A DNA stretch of 64,000 nucleotides, taken from Typha latifolia (taxonomy: Eukaryota > Streptophyta > Magnoliopsida > Poales > Typhaceae). Of the stretch, positions 34,183 to 46,819 are shown in pieces. Under the pieces are notes generated by a model that was not told where the DNA came from, ran no database searches, and was given only the letters and a program-made list of their open reading frames with translations. The stretch's first letter is position 1; the number at the start of each line of letters is the position of its first letter. The stretch is from positions 8,979,501 through 9,043,500 of the forward strand of contig CM034102.1 of assembly GCA_019914945.1 (NCBI GenBank), read 5' to 3'. The position numbers and the translations under genes were made by a program.

Positions 34183-36210
34183 ATACACCTTGTCCTCAAG
34201 GTGACTCGAATCAAACTTGCTGTGTTTGGTGGGACATCCTCAGTCGAGCTTGGATACGTGTACTCCTACTGGCCCAAGGTGGAATTCAGGTCCGCCTACA
34301 TTGAGTCCACTTGGTCTCGGGTGGTCGAACCAATTGACTCAATATCAGTTCAGCAATAGAAATCTGGTGCATCTGATTACGCTCGGGATGTCGAGTTAGA
34401 TGTAGTTGGTGGATCCAGATTAGGTCCTCCTAGTGACTCAAGGTAGGTTCAATTAGCCGAACTGACTGTTGGTTGTGCTTATAATCGTTCTACCCACTCC
34501 ATGGATTAGGATCCAAGTCAAATGTATCTTGGTATAAGCAAACTCGACTTAATTCAAGTAAAGGGTTTTTGATCATATCCCTTATTTGACTTAACTGAGT
34601 CCCCAAGTCTAGAGATAACTCACACTTGACTTGACCCCTTTGGCTCTTAGGACCAACCCAGCTCCATGTCTAGCAACTCAACCTGATCAAGACCAACCAT
34701 GTAGCCATCTTGAAATTCTAACCACTTAGGGTTTTCAAAAAAAATTGAAATCCCTAATATTTCTCCCATAATTCCATCTCCATCAACTGTTGCCATAGGA
34801 GTTGCCTTGGCACGTGGCAGCCTTGGCTAAGTAGTGACCACCTCCAGTAGTTGCTTTGGTAAGGTTCCCGACAGTGTGACGGCAGTCGGCAGCGATGAAA
34901 GGCCAAAGTTGGCCCAAAAAATGAAATCTTCATCTCCTTCTTCACTTTCTTATCGCAGCCACGGCAAGGAGCCTTCGGCCGTCTGGAATATGAAAATAGC
35001 TGCCAGTGAGGTCCCTCTTAGGGTGGCGGCGGTTGACTGTTGTGGAAGGCTGAGGTTAACAAAAACAAAATCTTCATCTCCTTCTTCTTCATTTAGTTGT
35101 AGCCATGGCAGGAAGCTTTCGACCATCTGGGTGAGAAAAGCTACAGCCCACGAGGCCTTTACGGGGCTGTTAGTGGCCGGTGCTGCCGTGGGTGGAAGAT
35201 TGCAACCTTCTTCTTCGAGTTGTAGCTCGTCGGGGAGTTGCAACGTTATCGCCGGTGACGACGCTATTGCGATTGTTTGTCGATTGACCGAGGAGAATGG
35301 TGGAAGGTCACTGGAGGCCATATGCGATTTCTTCCTGATTGCTGACTCGCCGTGGTTGCAAACGGAGGTGGTGTAAGACGGCCCAAGTGCCAAAACTCGC
35401 GGTTCCGAATCATCTCCCTCACCACTGATGAGGATTCCTAATGAGGGATATCCAGTGGCCATGCGTGGTCTTCTTCCATTCAATAGTGGTTCGCACGGTT
35501 GTCGACTCATCGAAGAACTCCGTTCTAACGTCGAAAGAACATTTCCAACCGTCGAGCTCACCGGAGGAAATTGCTGCCTTGAAGCTGGACTCTTCGTCGT
35601 TTATGTAGGGATCAGGAAAGGTGCGGCTAGCCTTTCATAGTTTGTCGGTGAGGTCTTCGGTGCATGGGAAGATGTGGAGGTTATGGGGGCTGCTACAATG
35701 GCTGAGGATCCCATTGTAGCCGGTGGCGGTTCGTTGCAGCTGACCATGGGTCGGGGTGTAGAAGCTCGATCTTGCTGGTTAGCCAAACTCTCCTCTATTT
35801 TTGTGGGGAAAGGGGAGGCCGTGGAGGATGTTGGGTATGTTGTGGAGGGCTCCCCATGCTGCCTTGCAATTGCCATGCTTGTTGAAGAAGGTTTCGGCCA
35901 CACCACTATAGCGTCGGTCGATCTCCAGCTAAAGTCACAACTTGTGACCTTATTTGATGTTAGTGTCTGTCTATATGGTGAAGGGTCATATTCGTATGCC
36001 GGTGTCCGTCACCGTGATGCCTCCTTCTGGTGGTGTTTCGGGGGTTGAACACAACCCATCTCGCCTTGTCGGTATACGCATACGCGGTGGTGGCCTTGCT
36101 GTAAGGCACCTGCGTCTAGGGAGACCACACATGACATTCACATAAAGATTTTGGTCTCATCCCACTATACAACTTGAGTCTTGGTGTTCCATAAGAAAAG
36201 GTATCCTCTC
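34183..36210. other. GC-rich unclassified segment inside A2
   Basis: About 2 kb, more GC-rich than its surroundings, open in several frames (34834-35376 on +; 34950-35561 and 35601-35906 on -). A ~147-bp diverged tandem repeat at about 34918-35210 shares AAATCTTCATCTCCTTCTTC and GCAGGAAGC/GCAAGGAGC plus GACCATCTGG/GCCGTCTGG. No protein family recognised. Could be retroelement spacer or captured genic DNA. Confidence 0.45.
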
Positions 36211-36545
36211 TTATCGTCGATCAAGACCTTCCAAGGCTTCGGCAGGTTCGGATCGATCATATCTCGGGCTTTTTGGATAAGCCGACGTCCTTGACATTGG
36301 TGCGTTCCCTATCGCCATAGCTTGTCTTGTCGCCCATACTTCCCACATCATCTCCATCATCATCTGGTTATTAATGGCCATTTGCTCGGAAAGAGACCCA
36401 ATCATGGCTTGAACACTAGGCTCTTCAGTATTTAGATTTGGTCGGGCGGTTCCGCGGGTGGAAGTTCCCGCAGTCATCTCCCCTTCCTCTATTGGGGAGA
36501 TCTCTTCCTCCTTATTTTACCGTGCAGCCATAGCTTTGGTGGTTG
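36211..36545 (-). pseudogene. A2 gag N-terminal fragment
   Basis: The minus-strand frame has GTSTRGTARPNLNTEEPSVQ and MIGSLSEQMAINNQMMMEMM, matching the gag N-terminus in A3 (55220-55444). Stops after about 88 residues. Confidence 0.8.
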
Positions 36546-36575
36546 TCATCGAAAGTGCGTGTCCGAGAAATGGTG

Positions 36576-36587
36576 GCTCTGATACAA
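36576..36587 (-). promoter_or_regulatory. A2 primer-binding site
   Basis: GCTCTGATACAA, one base from the canonical reverse complement; 3 bp from the LTR. Confidence 0.8.
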
Positions 36588-36590
36588 GTT

Positions 36591-37539
36591 TGATACAATC
36601 TCCCCTTAGGCCAAGGTTCAATCTCTTCTGATTTTCAGATCTCAACTAGATCTGTCATGGAACTTTGTAAATAGATTCCGAACGATGGCGCCGTTGGATT
36701 GATGTGAAAGTTTGATATGTTGTAGCTCTAGAAAAGAACTTTCCAATAAATCAAGTTTCAGGTGAATCGAATATAGGGATCTCGATATATCGTCCAATCA
36801 GTGAACGAATATCAGGGGGTTTGATTAGGATCCGTGGATAGAGGCACGAGATCCTAGATGATGGTGGTTGGTGGTGGACCAACGTTAATGGGGTGGCACC
36901 AGTCAAAAGTGGTGGTGGAAGGGTTATGGTTGATGGAAGGGTTAGGGCAAGTGTTGGATAGATTGGAGGAAGTGGGAGGAGAGGGCCACCCCTAAGGGAC
37001 TTGGTGATTGGTCAGTTGAGGGAGGTTAAAAGCGGCGTCGCCGAGGATCGAGAGAATGAAAGCGAAGAAGACGAAGGAGGCAAGGCAAAAACTCAATTCA
37101 TCAATAATCATTCTATGATTTCCATCTACACCTTTAGATGCTAACCAAATAATTCAAAAATGACAGGTTATTAATCCTAAAACGTAGATTTTCGCCGATC
37201 GCGTTTGAACGCGCCCGATCTTGTTTGAACGCACATTTTGCGTTCTCTGTATTTGCGAACCTGATGCAGGCATTCACAAGCGCGTTCGAACGCACTCCAT
37301 CTGCATTCAAACGTGGCGTTCGAATGCACCCGATAGCGTTCAAACGCATATTTCGCGTTCTTTGTTTTTGCAAACCTAATGCATGCATTCACAAGCACAT
37401 TCAAACGCACTCATCCGCGTTCAAACGCGACTTACAAAAAACTTATTTTTCTATGAAATAAATACTAAAACAAGAATAAAAGACACCCTTAAAGTGTATC
37501 TATGCTCGAGACGTCATGTGTGAAGTCCGAATCGTATCA
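36591..37539 (-). mobile_element. A2 5' LTR, 949 bp
   Basis: TGATACAATCTCCCC ... CCGAATCGTATCA. Palindrome cluster at 37195-37430 includes GTTCGAACGCACT and GCGTTCGAATGC. Confidence 0.88.
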
Positions 37540-39606
37540 CATGTCATAACTGATCAAAGTATACAATTCTCGATAATGTAAAAACGATCTCCATGCATGT
37601 CATACCATCATCATAACTCACTTTCAAATATGATACATATGATGCATGTCGACCATGACCATGCTATGATATGAAATACAACCACATATGATGCATATTG
37701 ACCACTCAATAATCAGGAATGTTAGATGATAATGAAATCATATGCATTTCTCAACATCTCAATTATAATAACCCAGAAAAAATAAATAAAATAAAAATAT
37801 AATAATAATAATAATATATAAATTAAATTAAAAAAAGACAAAAAGAAAGAAAATTTTTTTTTTGTGTTACATGGCACGAGCTCGTAGCATGCAGACTGCG
37901 GGCGCACATTAAGGGCGCCACGTACGCCCACAACCGCTGGCTCAGCTAACCGGGCCAGGCCAGCTGGTTGCAATGGGCCCCGTCGCCCCGTAGCTGCCGC
38001 CCTTCCCTTCCTTCACCGCCTCTCTCTCCTTCTAAATCTCTCTCCCTATTTTTCGGTCTCTCTCTCTCTCTCTTTGATGTCGGCCTGCTGCTGTCGCCAT
38101 CGCTACCACTGTCGTGCACCCTCCTCACTGCCTATCTCTCCCTATAGCTCTCTCTCTCACTCTCTCTCATCCTCCTCTCTCTCTCTCTCTCTCTCAAGCT
38201 CTCTCTTTCTCTCCTTCTCTTACCGACGCCGGCCTACCGCCATCGTTGCCACCGCCACCACCAACGCCGAGGTGAGCCTCCCTCCCTTCCTTTCTCTTCT
38301 TCTTCTTCTTCTCCTCTACTTCTTCCTCTCGTCGATCTAACTTCTTCTCTGACAATAAGGAACCTATCTAAATCACTTGTTTTATTTAGTTAATCTAAAT
38401 TAGATTTTTAGTTTAATTTTTCAAGAATAGATATATTTAGTAACATGGTTATTAGATAAGTGTAATTAGTGTAATTTCAGTTAATTATAATTATAAATAT
38501 CTGTACATAAATATATTTTTAACTTCATATATTTTTATTAGATTAATACATATCTTTATAATTAGGTATATATATATATATGTACAACTTATTATACATT
38601 ATTATGCATGTAATAAAATAGTAGGCTTACTTAATGTTTATATTACATGATTAAGTAAAGATTACTTTATATGCAACTCTTAATTTGTTTAGTAAGGGTA
38701 GTAGTGACAAAATAATTAAAGTATAATTATAAATATTTTATAATATAGGTGCTTGTATTTTAAATTATATTATTGTACATGTAGCTCTTTTACATTTTTT
38801 TTAATCAAAAGAGATTGACTATTATATACTTAATATATTATTAGCAAACTATGGTTTTATAAATAAATCTATAATTAGAATAATAACATATTAATATTAT
38901 TATAATTAAATATATGATATAGATCAAATTATTTAATAAAAATAAAAGAAGAAATTCTAAACCTAATAAATCATCATATGTTACATAAACGGGTCCCAAT
39001 TGGATCAAAAACTAACTTTATATTACTTAAACATTTTCAATTCTCAATCTCCTTATTTGAGACCTCGTGGACCTTACTAGTGATTTTTGATGATTGATTG
39101 ATAGATGGGAGGGATACGTGTATTGAGTATTCTGATCAGACGGTGAGTAGTCTTATCCCTTAAATGTCTTTCTCAAATTAGGATATATTATATAATTATG
39201 TATATGCATGTTTTGGCCTCCAGCATGATTAGATGACTTTATCTAGAGATGATTTCAGTCGAGCATATTTTATCATAGATTTGATTAGGCTGATCTGGGA
39301 TATGAGTACATTAGTGATATATAGAGATAATTAGAGATGACTATACTGTTATGGTTTTAGATCGGGATGATCTCTACCATAGGTGTGCATGTGATAGACT
39401 AGTGGGAATATGCATGTGTTAGATACATGGTTGGAGTCTGCATTACACCATCTTTCTCTTGGCATCTTTACCACCTAAATTCCTGAGTTGCATGATCTGT
39501 TGCAGTATTGAATATATGCATATGATCTATCATGTATAGAAAATCATGAAAATTCATGTGTATGTGATGTGATGGCTAGAACGGTATCCGGTCCAGATTG
39601 ATACTG

Positions 39607-39800
39607 GACATACTCTTAGCGTATAGTAGAGTATAATGATGACTGATGGTTATACTCTTAGCATATGACAGGGTACAACTATCATTGATATACTCTTAGC
39701 GTATGATAGGGTATGATTTTATTCTAAGATACTCTTAGCGTATGGTAGGGTATGATTTATCTCTAAAGATACTCTTAGCGTATGACAGGGTATGCTCTAA
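39607..39800. repeat. CTTAGCGTATG array in B3, five units
   Basis: Units of about 35-42 bp, each containing CTTAGCGTATG (or one change) followed by a GTAGGGTATG/ACAGGGTATG variant. Confidence 0.9.
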
Positions 39801-40393
39801 GCTTGTGGCATAATGTGTATCGAGTTTGGGGCAAGGTACCATAGTCCAATATGGTGGATGGTATTTAGGGTTGAGACGGATGATTATGATAGTGAAAGAT
39901 ATGTGGATTATATCTAGCTTTGACATATATAATTATCTAGTGGTTGACATGCATCATGCATCATCATTGATGTGACTAGTATCACTGGATCATAATTATT
40001 ATACTCTATATGTGTTATATTGGGTGATGTTATATTGTAATTTCATCATTAAATATATTTTTGGTTGAGAATATTATATGCTCATTCATGATAATAGATT
40101 TTATTTATATATATGTCATTGAGGATACATATATACATGCTCATACATGGCATCATGCTTTTTTCTGATTCATATTATCCAGTACATGATTTACTCTCTA
40201 TTTGGCATCACCGATTCGGGATAATGTCTATTCACTAAGCCTTTAGCTCATGACTCTCTTTATTTCTTTTCTAACCCCCTATATATTAGGGTACGTAGTA
40301 ATGACTTGAGATATCCTTAGGAGAGCAATGATAAGGTGAGCTATAGATGCAAGTCGGTATAGATGATAGTTTATATAGAAATTGAGTTGTATA

Positions 40394-43275
40394 TGTAACA
40401 ACCCAATCCCAAAAAAAAAAAAAAAAAAAAACAAGTTACATGGCACGACGTGGCCGACCACAGTGTAGCCGGCCTCATGCCATGCAGCGCCGCCGCAGCC
40501 ACCGCCAAGACCCCCCCCACACCGCCTCTCTTTCTCCCTCTACATCTCTCTTTCTCCCACACTCTCTTTCGGTCTTTCTCTCTCTCATCCTCCCCTCAAT
40601 CTCTCTCTCTCTCTCTCAAACTTTCTCTCTCTTTTTCCTCGTGCTGCCGCCGGCCTGCCACCACCGGGGTAAGTTTCCCACTTTCCCTCTCCCTCCCCCC
40701 CCTCTCTCTCTCTCTCTCTCTAGCTCTCTTTCTCTTGCCTTGGGCTCGGGCTCGTCGGAGTCGAGCCGCCGGTGCCCTCCCCACCGGCCCGGGTCCGCAA
40801 CCCCCTGCCTCACCTCCTCTCTTTCGTCTCTTCCTCTCCTCCTATTCTTCTTCTTCTTCTTCTTCTTCTTCCTTCTTTCTTTCTTTCTTTTTCTCCTTCT
40901 CTTTCTTTCTGCACAGTGCTGGGCTCTGTAGCAGATTTAATTATTTTATTTATGTTATTTATTTAGGTATTTTTCTTCTTAATTGATGCAAATAGATTAT
41001 TTAGACATAAACTATTTTAATAATATTATATATTCTTCAATATAATTATTATTAATTATAATTTGTATAGCTAATGATTAATTAGGTATAAATATAGGTA
41101 ATACTTATATTTATTATTTATATCCCTATTAGAGTAATATATAGATTTGTAAATTATAATTATCAAATTTATATACTATTATTCTTATGAGATACATTTT
41201 AAGTAATTCTAATAATCTATTATACATTATTATTTTATAACAAATAAAATACTAGGCTTATGTATTTATTTATTATTTTATAAAGTAGTGATTATATAGT
41301 TCTAATTAATCAAGATATAATTATAATTAGTTTTTTTAATCTATATTTATAGTTTTATTTTTAAAATCTAGCTAGTTATAAAGATAAGTAGAAATTCTAA
41401 AACCTACTAAATCATCTTATATTACATGAACGAATTTTAATTAGATGAACGACTAATTTCATGCTACTTAAATATTTTCAGACCCCAAATCCTCTTATTT
41501 GAGACCCCGTGGATCTTACTAGCGATGAGTTGTCATTCGGTTAATTGGCGGATACGAGGGATACATGGTTTGCGTCTTCTGATCAAGTGTGAGTAGTCTT
41601 ATCCCCTAGACCACTTTCTCAAATTAGGTTATATTATATATTATGTATATGCATGTTTTGGCCTCCAGCATGATTATATGACTCTATCTAGAGATGATTG
41701 TAGTCGAGCATATTTTTATCATGCATAGAATTAGGCTGATCTTGGATATGAGTATGATGATGATAAATAGAGATGATTATACTATTATGACTTTTTGTCG
41801 GAGTGATTTCTAGTATGAGCGTGCATGTGATAGACTAGCAGGAGTATGCATGTGTTAGATACATAGTTGGAGTCTATATTACATCATTTTTCTCTTGATT
41901 TCTATTCCACCTAAATTCCTGTTATGCATTGACTTGCTATTGTACTCGATATATGCATATGATCTGTCATTTAGAAGGAAAACATGAAATGTGATTGATA
42001 TGATAGTTGATAGAAAGCGTGGGGATACCCGAGTAGGTGCCAGGGTTAGGGGTGCTTGGAGTGATGATTATGGTCGCTGATATGCGATATCTCGTGGCCC
42101 ATGTCCGAGGTCAGTTGAGTCTGTGCACACAGACAATCGAACAAATGCCATTCGCTAGGGCATATGTGGCGAGTTATCCTCACGAGGTTTCTATCAACTA
42201 TGTGGGTGCCCGGTTTGGATGGATGTTGATACCCTAGTAGGTGGCGGGGTATGATTTTATTTGAGATACTCCTTGTGGATGGCAGAGTGTGCTCGGAGCC
42301 TTCGGGCATGATGCTGAGACTGGATACCGGGTGTTGACTATGCACAGTGGTCTAATATGATGATGACATATTACATATAGAGATGACATTGATGATTGAG
42401 ATGTTGAGAAATGCATATAATTTTATTATCATCTGATTAACTGATTATCGAGTGGTCAATATATATCATATATGATTGCATTTGATATCATAGTATGGTC
42501 ATGGTTGGCATGCATCATGTGTCATATTTGATAGAGAGTTATGATGATCATATGACATGGAGATTTGTTTACTCATGGTCGAGGATTATATACTTTTAAC
42601 AGTTATAACATGTTATCTACTTTTTATTTATATATTATTGAGGATACATTCATATACTCATTCATGACATGATATCTTTCTAATTCATATTATCTAGTAC
42701 ATGATTTACTCTCTGTTTGGCATCACTGATTCGGGGTAAGGTCTATTCACTAAGTCTTTTGCTCATGATTCTTTATTTCTTTTCTAACCCCTCAAATTTG
42801 TGGTACGTGGTAGCGACCTGAGATATCTTGGGAAGATATTTTAGAGTGATAATGAGGTGAGCTATTGATGCGAGACGGTATAGAAGATAGTTTAACCAGA
42901 CATTGAGTTGTATCGTTGTTTGTTATATTTGTACCTTATTGTATCAGATGATGATTTGTATAGTATTTGTCAGATTTTATAGCACTCGTGTATCAACTGT
43001 TTAGTTGTACCTTGATGGTTTGTTGTGGCCTGTGTGGGCCCTACCAGATTATATAGTGGTCTAGTGTATATTATTATGGACGTAGATATTCATATGTTAA
43101 CAGATTTATTTGGTTGATAATATGATTTATTTGGCGATGGATTATGTGATCATGGATATGTTAGCATGTGTTATTTAATGATGTCATGATTGTATGTGCA
43201 CAGGAGTGTATCTATGCGTGTCGGGCCCTGCCCGATCTATCGCGTGCGCCGCGCGTGCCGGGCGGGGGCGTTACA
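40394..43275 (+). mobile_element. B4: complete family B LTR, 2882 bp
   Basis: TGTAACAACCC ... GGGGGCGTTACA. Parts in order: A-run (40409-40430), hairpin (40442-40481), CT-rich block (40500-40640), GTAAGT splice-like site (40669), second CT-rich block with TTC run (40848-40870), AT-rich 40930-41470, TTTTCAG (41475-41481), then the conserved second half. TGTAAC/GTTACA ends and the following primer site fit Tekay/Del-like chromoviruses, as I know that group. Confidence 0.88.
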
Positions 43276-45345
43276 GTTCAGGTGGTATTAGAGCCTAGGT
43301 TTAATGATGATCTGGCAAACCATCAAGTATAGTAGTCGTCGATTTGGTTTAGGGTTACGCTAGTAGTCGATCTCGATGAGTTTGATATTAAGTGGTTGAG
43401 ATAGAAATCTAGGTTGTAATGTTGAGATTATTACGTTTTGATACTTTGACGATATTGATAGAAATAATCATTGATGTTAGTATATTGAGAATTTATTTGA
43501 GCGACTAATGAATAAGAAGAGATATTACTAAATTATGCATTGATGTTATTGATATTGAGGTGTTATAGTTTGTGGAACCTAATATTGGATATATAGACTT
43601 ATTCATATGTTATGATAAAGTGTAGAAATTTGTCAATATGTGGAGATATGTATTTTGTGCAAAAGGACTATTATCAGTAGATTGGAGGTTATTTTAGCAG
43701 ATATAGCATATTTTGGATTCTTGATCTTTTATGGATATATGTGAGATTAGGAGATTGATGTAAAAGATATATGTGCAGAGAGACTATTCTAATCTTTATG
43801 AAAGTTATAAGTATGGATTGTGGATGGATGAGTAAGACATATGATGATTTTGTATAGTGGAAAAGAAATTGTGTTGTGATATAGGTGATTGTAGATTGTA
43901 TATAGAAAATAATTTTCGAATGACTAGTATGATAAATTATGTTTGCAAGATATTTGTGTTAGTAGGTATGAAATTTTGATTGTATCAATAAGATGGGTGA
44001 TTTAGTAGGGATATGTGTTTAACAATATTGTTAGAGGATTAATGTCTCGTTTAAATCTTTGAGTTGATTACCAAATGAGTAATGGGTATAGAAAATATGG
44101 CATGGATACAGTTATTGGATTGTGAATGATGTCAGTAGTTGAGAAGTAATGTATATCTTTCTGGATGACATGATAGTAGGTTTAGTTTAGAAGTTGTTGA
44201 TTGTGTGAATTTGATTAGATAGAAATAATGATAATGAAATGAATTATATAAGGTGATGATAGTTGCTAAAGTTGATAGTCTCAGGATATATTCTGTATGA
44301 CAGTGAAAATATATTATGGTTATTAGTTTAGTTTTGAACATTGATTTAGAGAATAAGAATATTATAGCCTAAAGATCGTGTATATTGGGTGAAGAATTTT
44401 AATTACAAGTATACATTCTTATTTTATTATGATTATTATGTGATAATAATGATGTTGTAGAAGGATGTTGAGGATACTATACGATTAAATTGTGCAGTAT
44501 ATATAGTGGACTTTGTATAGAGGATGTGATAGATATTTAAATTGAGACTCTTAAAGAAATATGATGTTTAAGTGATTTAATTAGGAATGAGATATGTTGG
44601 TATAGATGTTAAATTGAGATATTATGTGTTTTGACATGTTAGTTGTTTTGATGATACTAATTGGAGAGATAATTTGATAGAGTTATTCATAGAGCCTATA
44701 GACTTGATCATTTGTTATGACTGAGAGATGGTTTGGAAGTTGAACTAATTGCCTCATAGGACGATAATGAAAGGAATATAGAGGACTATGATATTTCATG
44801 TACAATATATCGATGGATGTTTATGATACTGCTAGAAGATAAATAGATAATGATGTATAGGAAAATGATTATATTAGCATTTGTTTAACCGTTGAGTTAT
44901 ATGCTCGATTATTACTAGAGGTTATTGAGCGATCGAGCCTTTTAGAATGATGAGATTGATCTTAATGATTGTAAAGACTTACATGTTTTACATTTAAGTC
45001 TTAAGATAAAGATATTTGATTGGGAGATAATAATTTCATAATTGGAATATAATGACTTCATGATTGGTTCCATTATAGTTTGTGAAAGCTTGATCTTTTA
45101 GTAAATTGCAAAGTTAAGGTTGCGAGAATGTTATAATTTATATTTTTGGATGTCTTCTGATCTATATGAATTAGTTAGTGCTAGTTATTTTATTAGCAGA
45201 TCATAATAGCATTACTAATTCGGGAGATTAATCTTAGTAACTTTAGTTCATGTATAATGACGTTGTAGATTTGTCTAAGATATGTTTATGTATTCTTAAA
45301 GATCAAGTATGATGGATTAACAAATATTTGTGTGGCAATGGATTA
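43276..45345 (+). mobile_element. B4 internal remnant, no coding capacity
   Basis: The primer site TGGTATTAGAGCC lies at 43283-43295, 7 bp after the LTR. The following ~2 kb is AT-rich with no reading frame above about 70 codons and no recognisable gag or pol. It ends where B3 resumes, and no second B4 LTR is present. Confidence 0.7.
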
Positions 45346-46620
45346 ATATTATGAATTGAATATTATACTCGTGTGTCAGTGATTATAAGTTGTACCTTGA
45401 TGGTTTGTCGTGGCCTGTGTGGGCCGTGTTAGATTATGTAGTTGTCTAATATGGTTGTTGTGGATACAGATATGGATATGTTACAGGTTTATCTGATTGA
45501 TAGTATGATTTACTTAGTTATGAATTATGTGAGCATGAATATGTTAGCAGGTTTTATTTAATGATGCCATGATTATATATGCACATGAGTGTATTTGTGC
45601 TTGACGGGCCCCGTCCGACCTGTCTCATGCGTCGCACGTGCTATGTGGGCGCGTGGGCGTGCATGTGCCCCGTGCGGGTGGGGGCATTACATCAATCATC
45701 AGTATAATCCCTGAATGTCATCATCATACTAGACTACTATGCACAGTCAACACCCGGTAGCCGATTTTATAATCCAACCCGAAGGCTTTAGAGCATACCC
45801 TGCCAACTATTAAGAGATCTTAATCATATAATCATACCTTACCAACCGTTAAGGGTATCATCATTTTCCAAACTCGAGTACCCAACTAGCTCATAGAAAC
45901 TATATGAGGATAACTTGCCACATATGCCCTGGCGAACGACATGTGTCCGAATTTCTACTACGCACACAGACTATTGACCTCGAACATAAGGCCAATAGGA
46001 TCGCGACTATGTCGAGCGATCAATTATTTCCAAGCATGCCCTAACCCTCGTGCCCACTTGGGTATCCTCATACTTTATATGAACTATCCTATCTATAATA
46101 ACCCAAGTAGGGATTAAAAAATAAATAAATTTGGGCACGACGCGATCGGCCCCGCTGTGGTCGGCCTCGTGCCTAGCATGCACTGCATGCACAACATGTT
46201 GTGGCAGCGATGGGGGTGCCACACACCTCCACCGAGCCACGCCACTACATGCCGCGACGACGCGTGGAGGTGGGACCCGGCCCACTGGCCACTCCGTCGC
46301 CGCCGCGTGACCGGCTCCCTCTTTCTCTCTCTCTAATATTTTTCTCTCTTTTTTTCCTCACATTCTTCCAACCTCTTTTTCTCTCTAGCTCTCTCTCTCT
46401 TTCTCTCCATCTAGTGCACCAGCAGTCACTGGCTGCCGGAAAAGACGTCGTTGGCCCATCTGTCCGCTGATGAGCCTCTCTCTCCTTCTTACTCTTTCTC
46501 TTTGTTAGTTTCCTCTTGGAACCCCGGAGGTTTGAGCTGTCGGCGAGAGGCCGGCCGTTGAGTGGCCACCAGCGGCCGTACCCCTCCCCTACGGCCCAAC
46601 CCCCTTTCCTTTCTTTCTCC

Positions 46621-46674
46621 TTCTTCTTCTTCTTCTTCTTCTTCTTCTTCTTCTTCTTCTTCTTCTTCTTCTTC
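46621..46674. repeat. (TTC)n in B5
   Basis: About 18 perfect TTC units in the CT-rich block. Equivalent positions in other B LTRs also carry TTC runs. Confidence 0.95.
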
Positions 46675-46780
46675 TCCTACTATCCCCTCTCGGATTGCAC
46701 CCTGCAAGAGGTGCTCGGCTCGGCCCAGCACGTGCTATGTTAAGGTGCTCGGCTGAGCCCAGCACTATGTAGAGTTTTAT

Positions 46781-46783
46781 ATA

Positions 46784-46815
<32 letters not shown>
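46781..46815. repeat. (TA)n in B5
   Basis: TA dinucleotide run at the start of the AT-rich segment. Confidence 0.9.

Positions 46816-46819
<4 letters not shown>

Larger units (their letters stand above)
33885..37539 (-). mobile_element. A2: family A element with odd internal region
   Basis: Left: LTR fragment 33885-34167 ending CATATCA, followed by the PPT reversed (ATCCACCACGCTTCC, 34168-34182). Right: gag piece, primer site and full LTR 36591-37539. No TSD: about 70 bp of host LTR is missing at the left. Internal region 34183-36210 is unlike pol. Confidence 0.85.
37764..45691 (+). mobile_element. B3: family B solo LTR, split by B4; TSD TCAAT
   Basis: Begins TATAATAACCCAG (decayed TGTAACAACCC) and ends GGGGGCATTACA. 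Perfect TCAAT at 37759-37763 and 45692-45696. B4 lies inside from 40394 to about 45345. The LTR without B4 is about 2.97 kb. No internal region of its own, so it is a solo LTR. Confidence 0.9.

Noticed and set aside
34834..35561. 180-aa (+) and 203-aa (-) frames as host genes
   Set aside because: They overlap on opposite strands, lie inside A2, contain an internal duplication and match no family I recognise; kept only as an unclassified segment.
40440..40986. Long Ser/Leu/Pro-rich frames (163 and 178 aa) as a gene
   Set aside because: They come from the CT-rich block of a family B LTR. The frame is not conserved in B3, B5, B6 or B7 and overlaps non-coding hairpin sequence.
46489..46756. Poly-Glu/poly-Ser/poly-Phe frames
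   Set aside because: Translations of the (TTC)n microsatellite. The same applies at 51360-51796 and 57475-57699.
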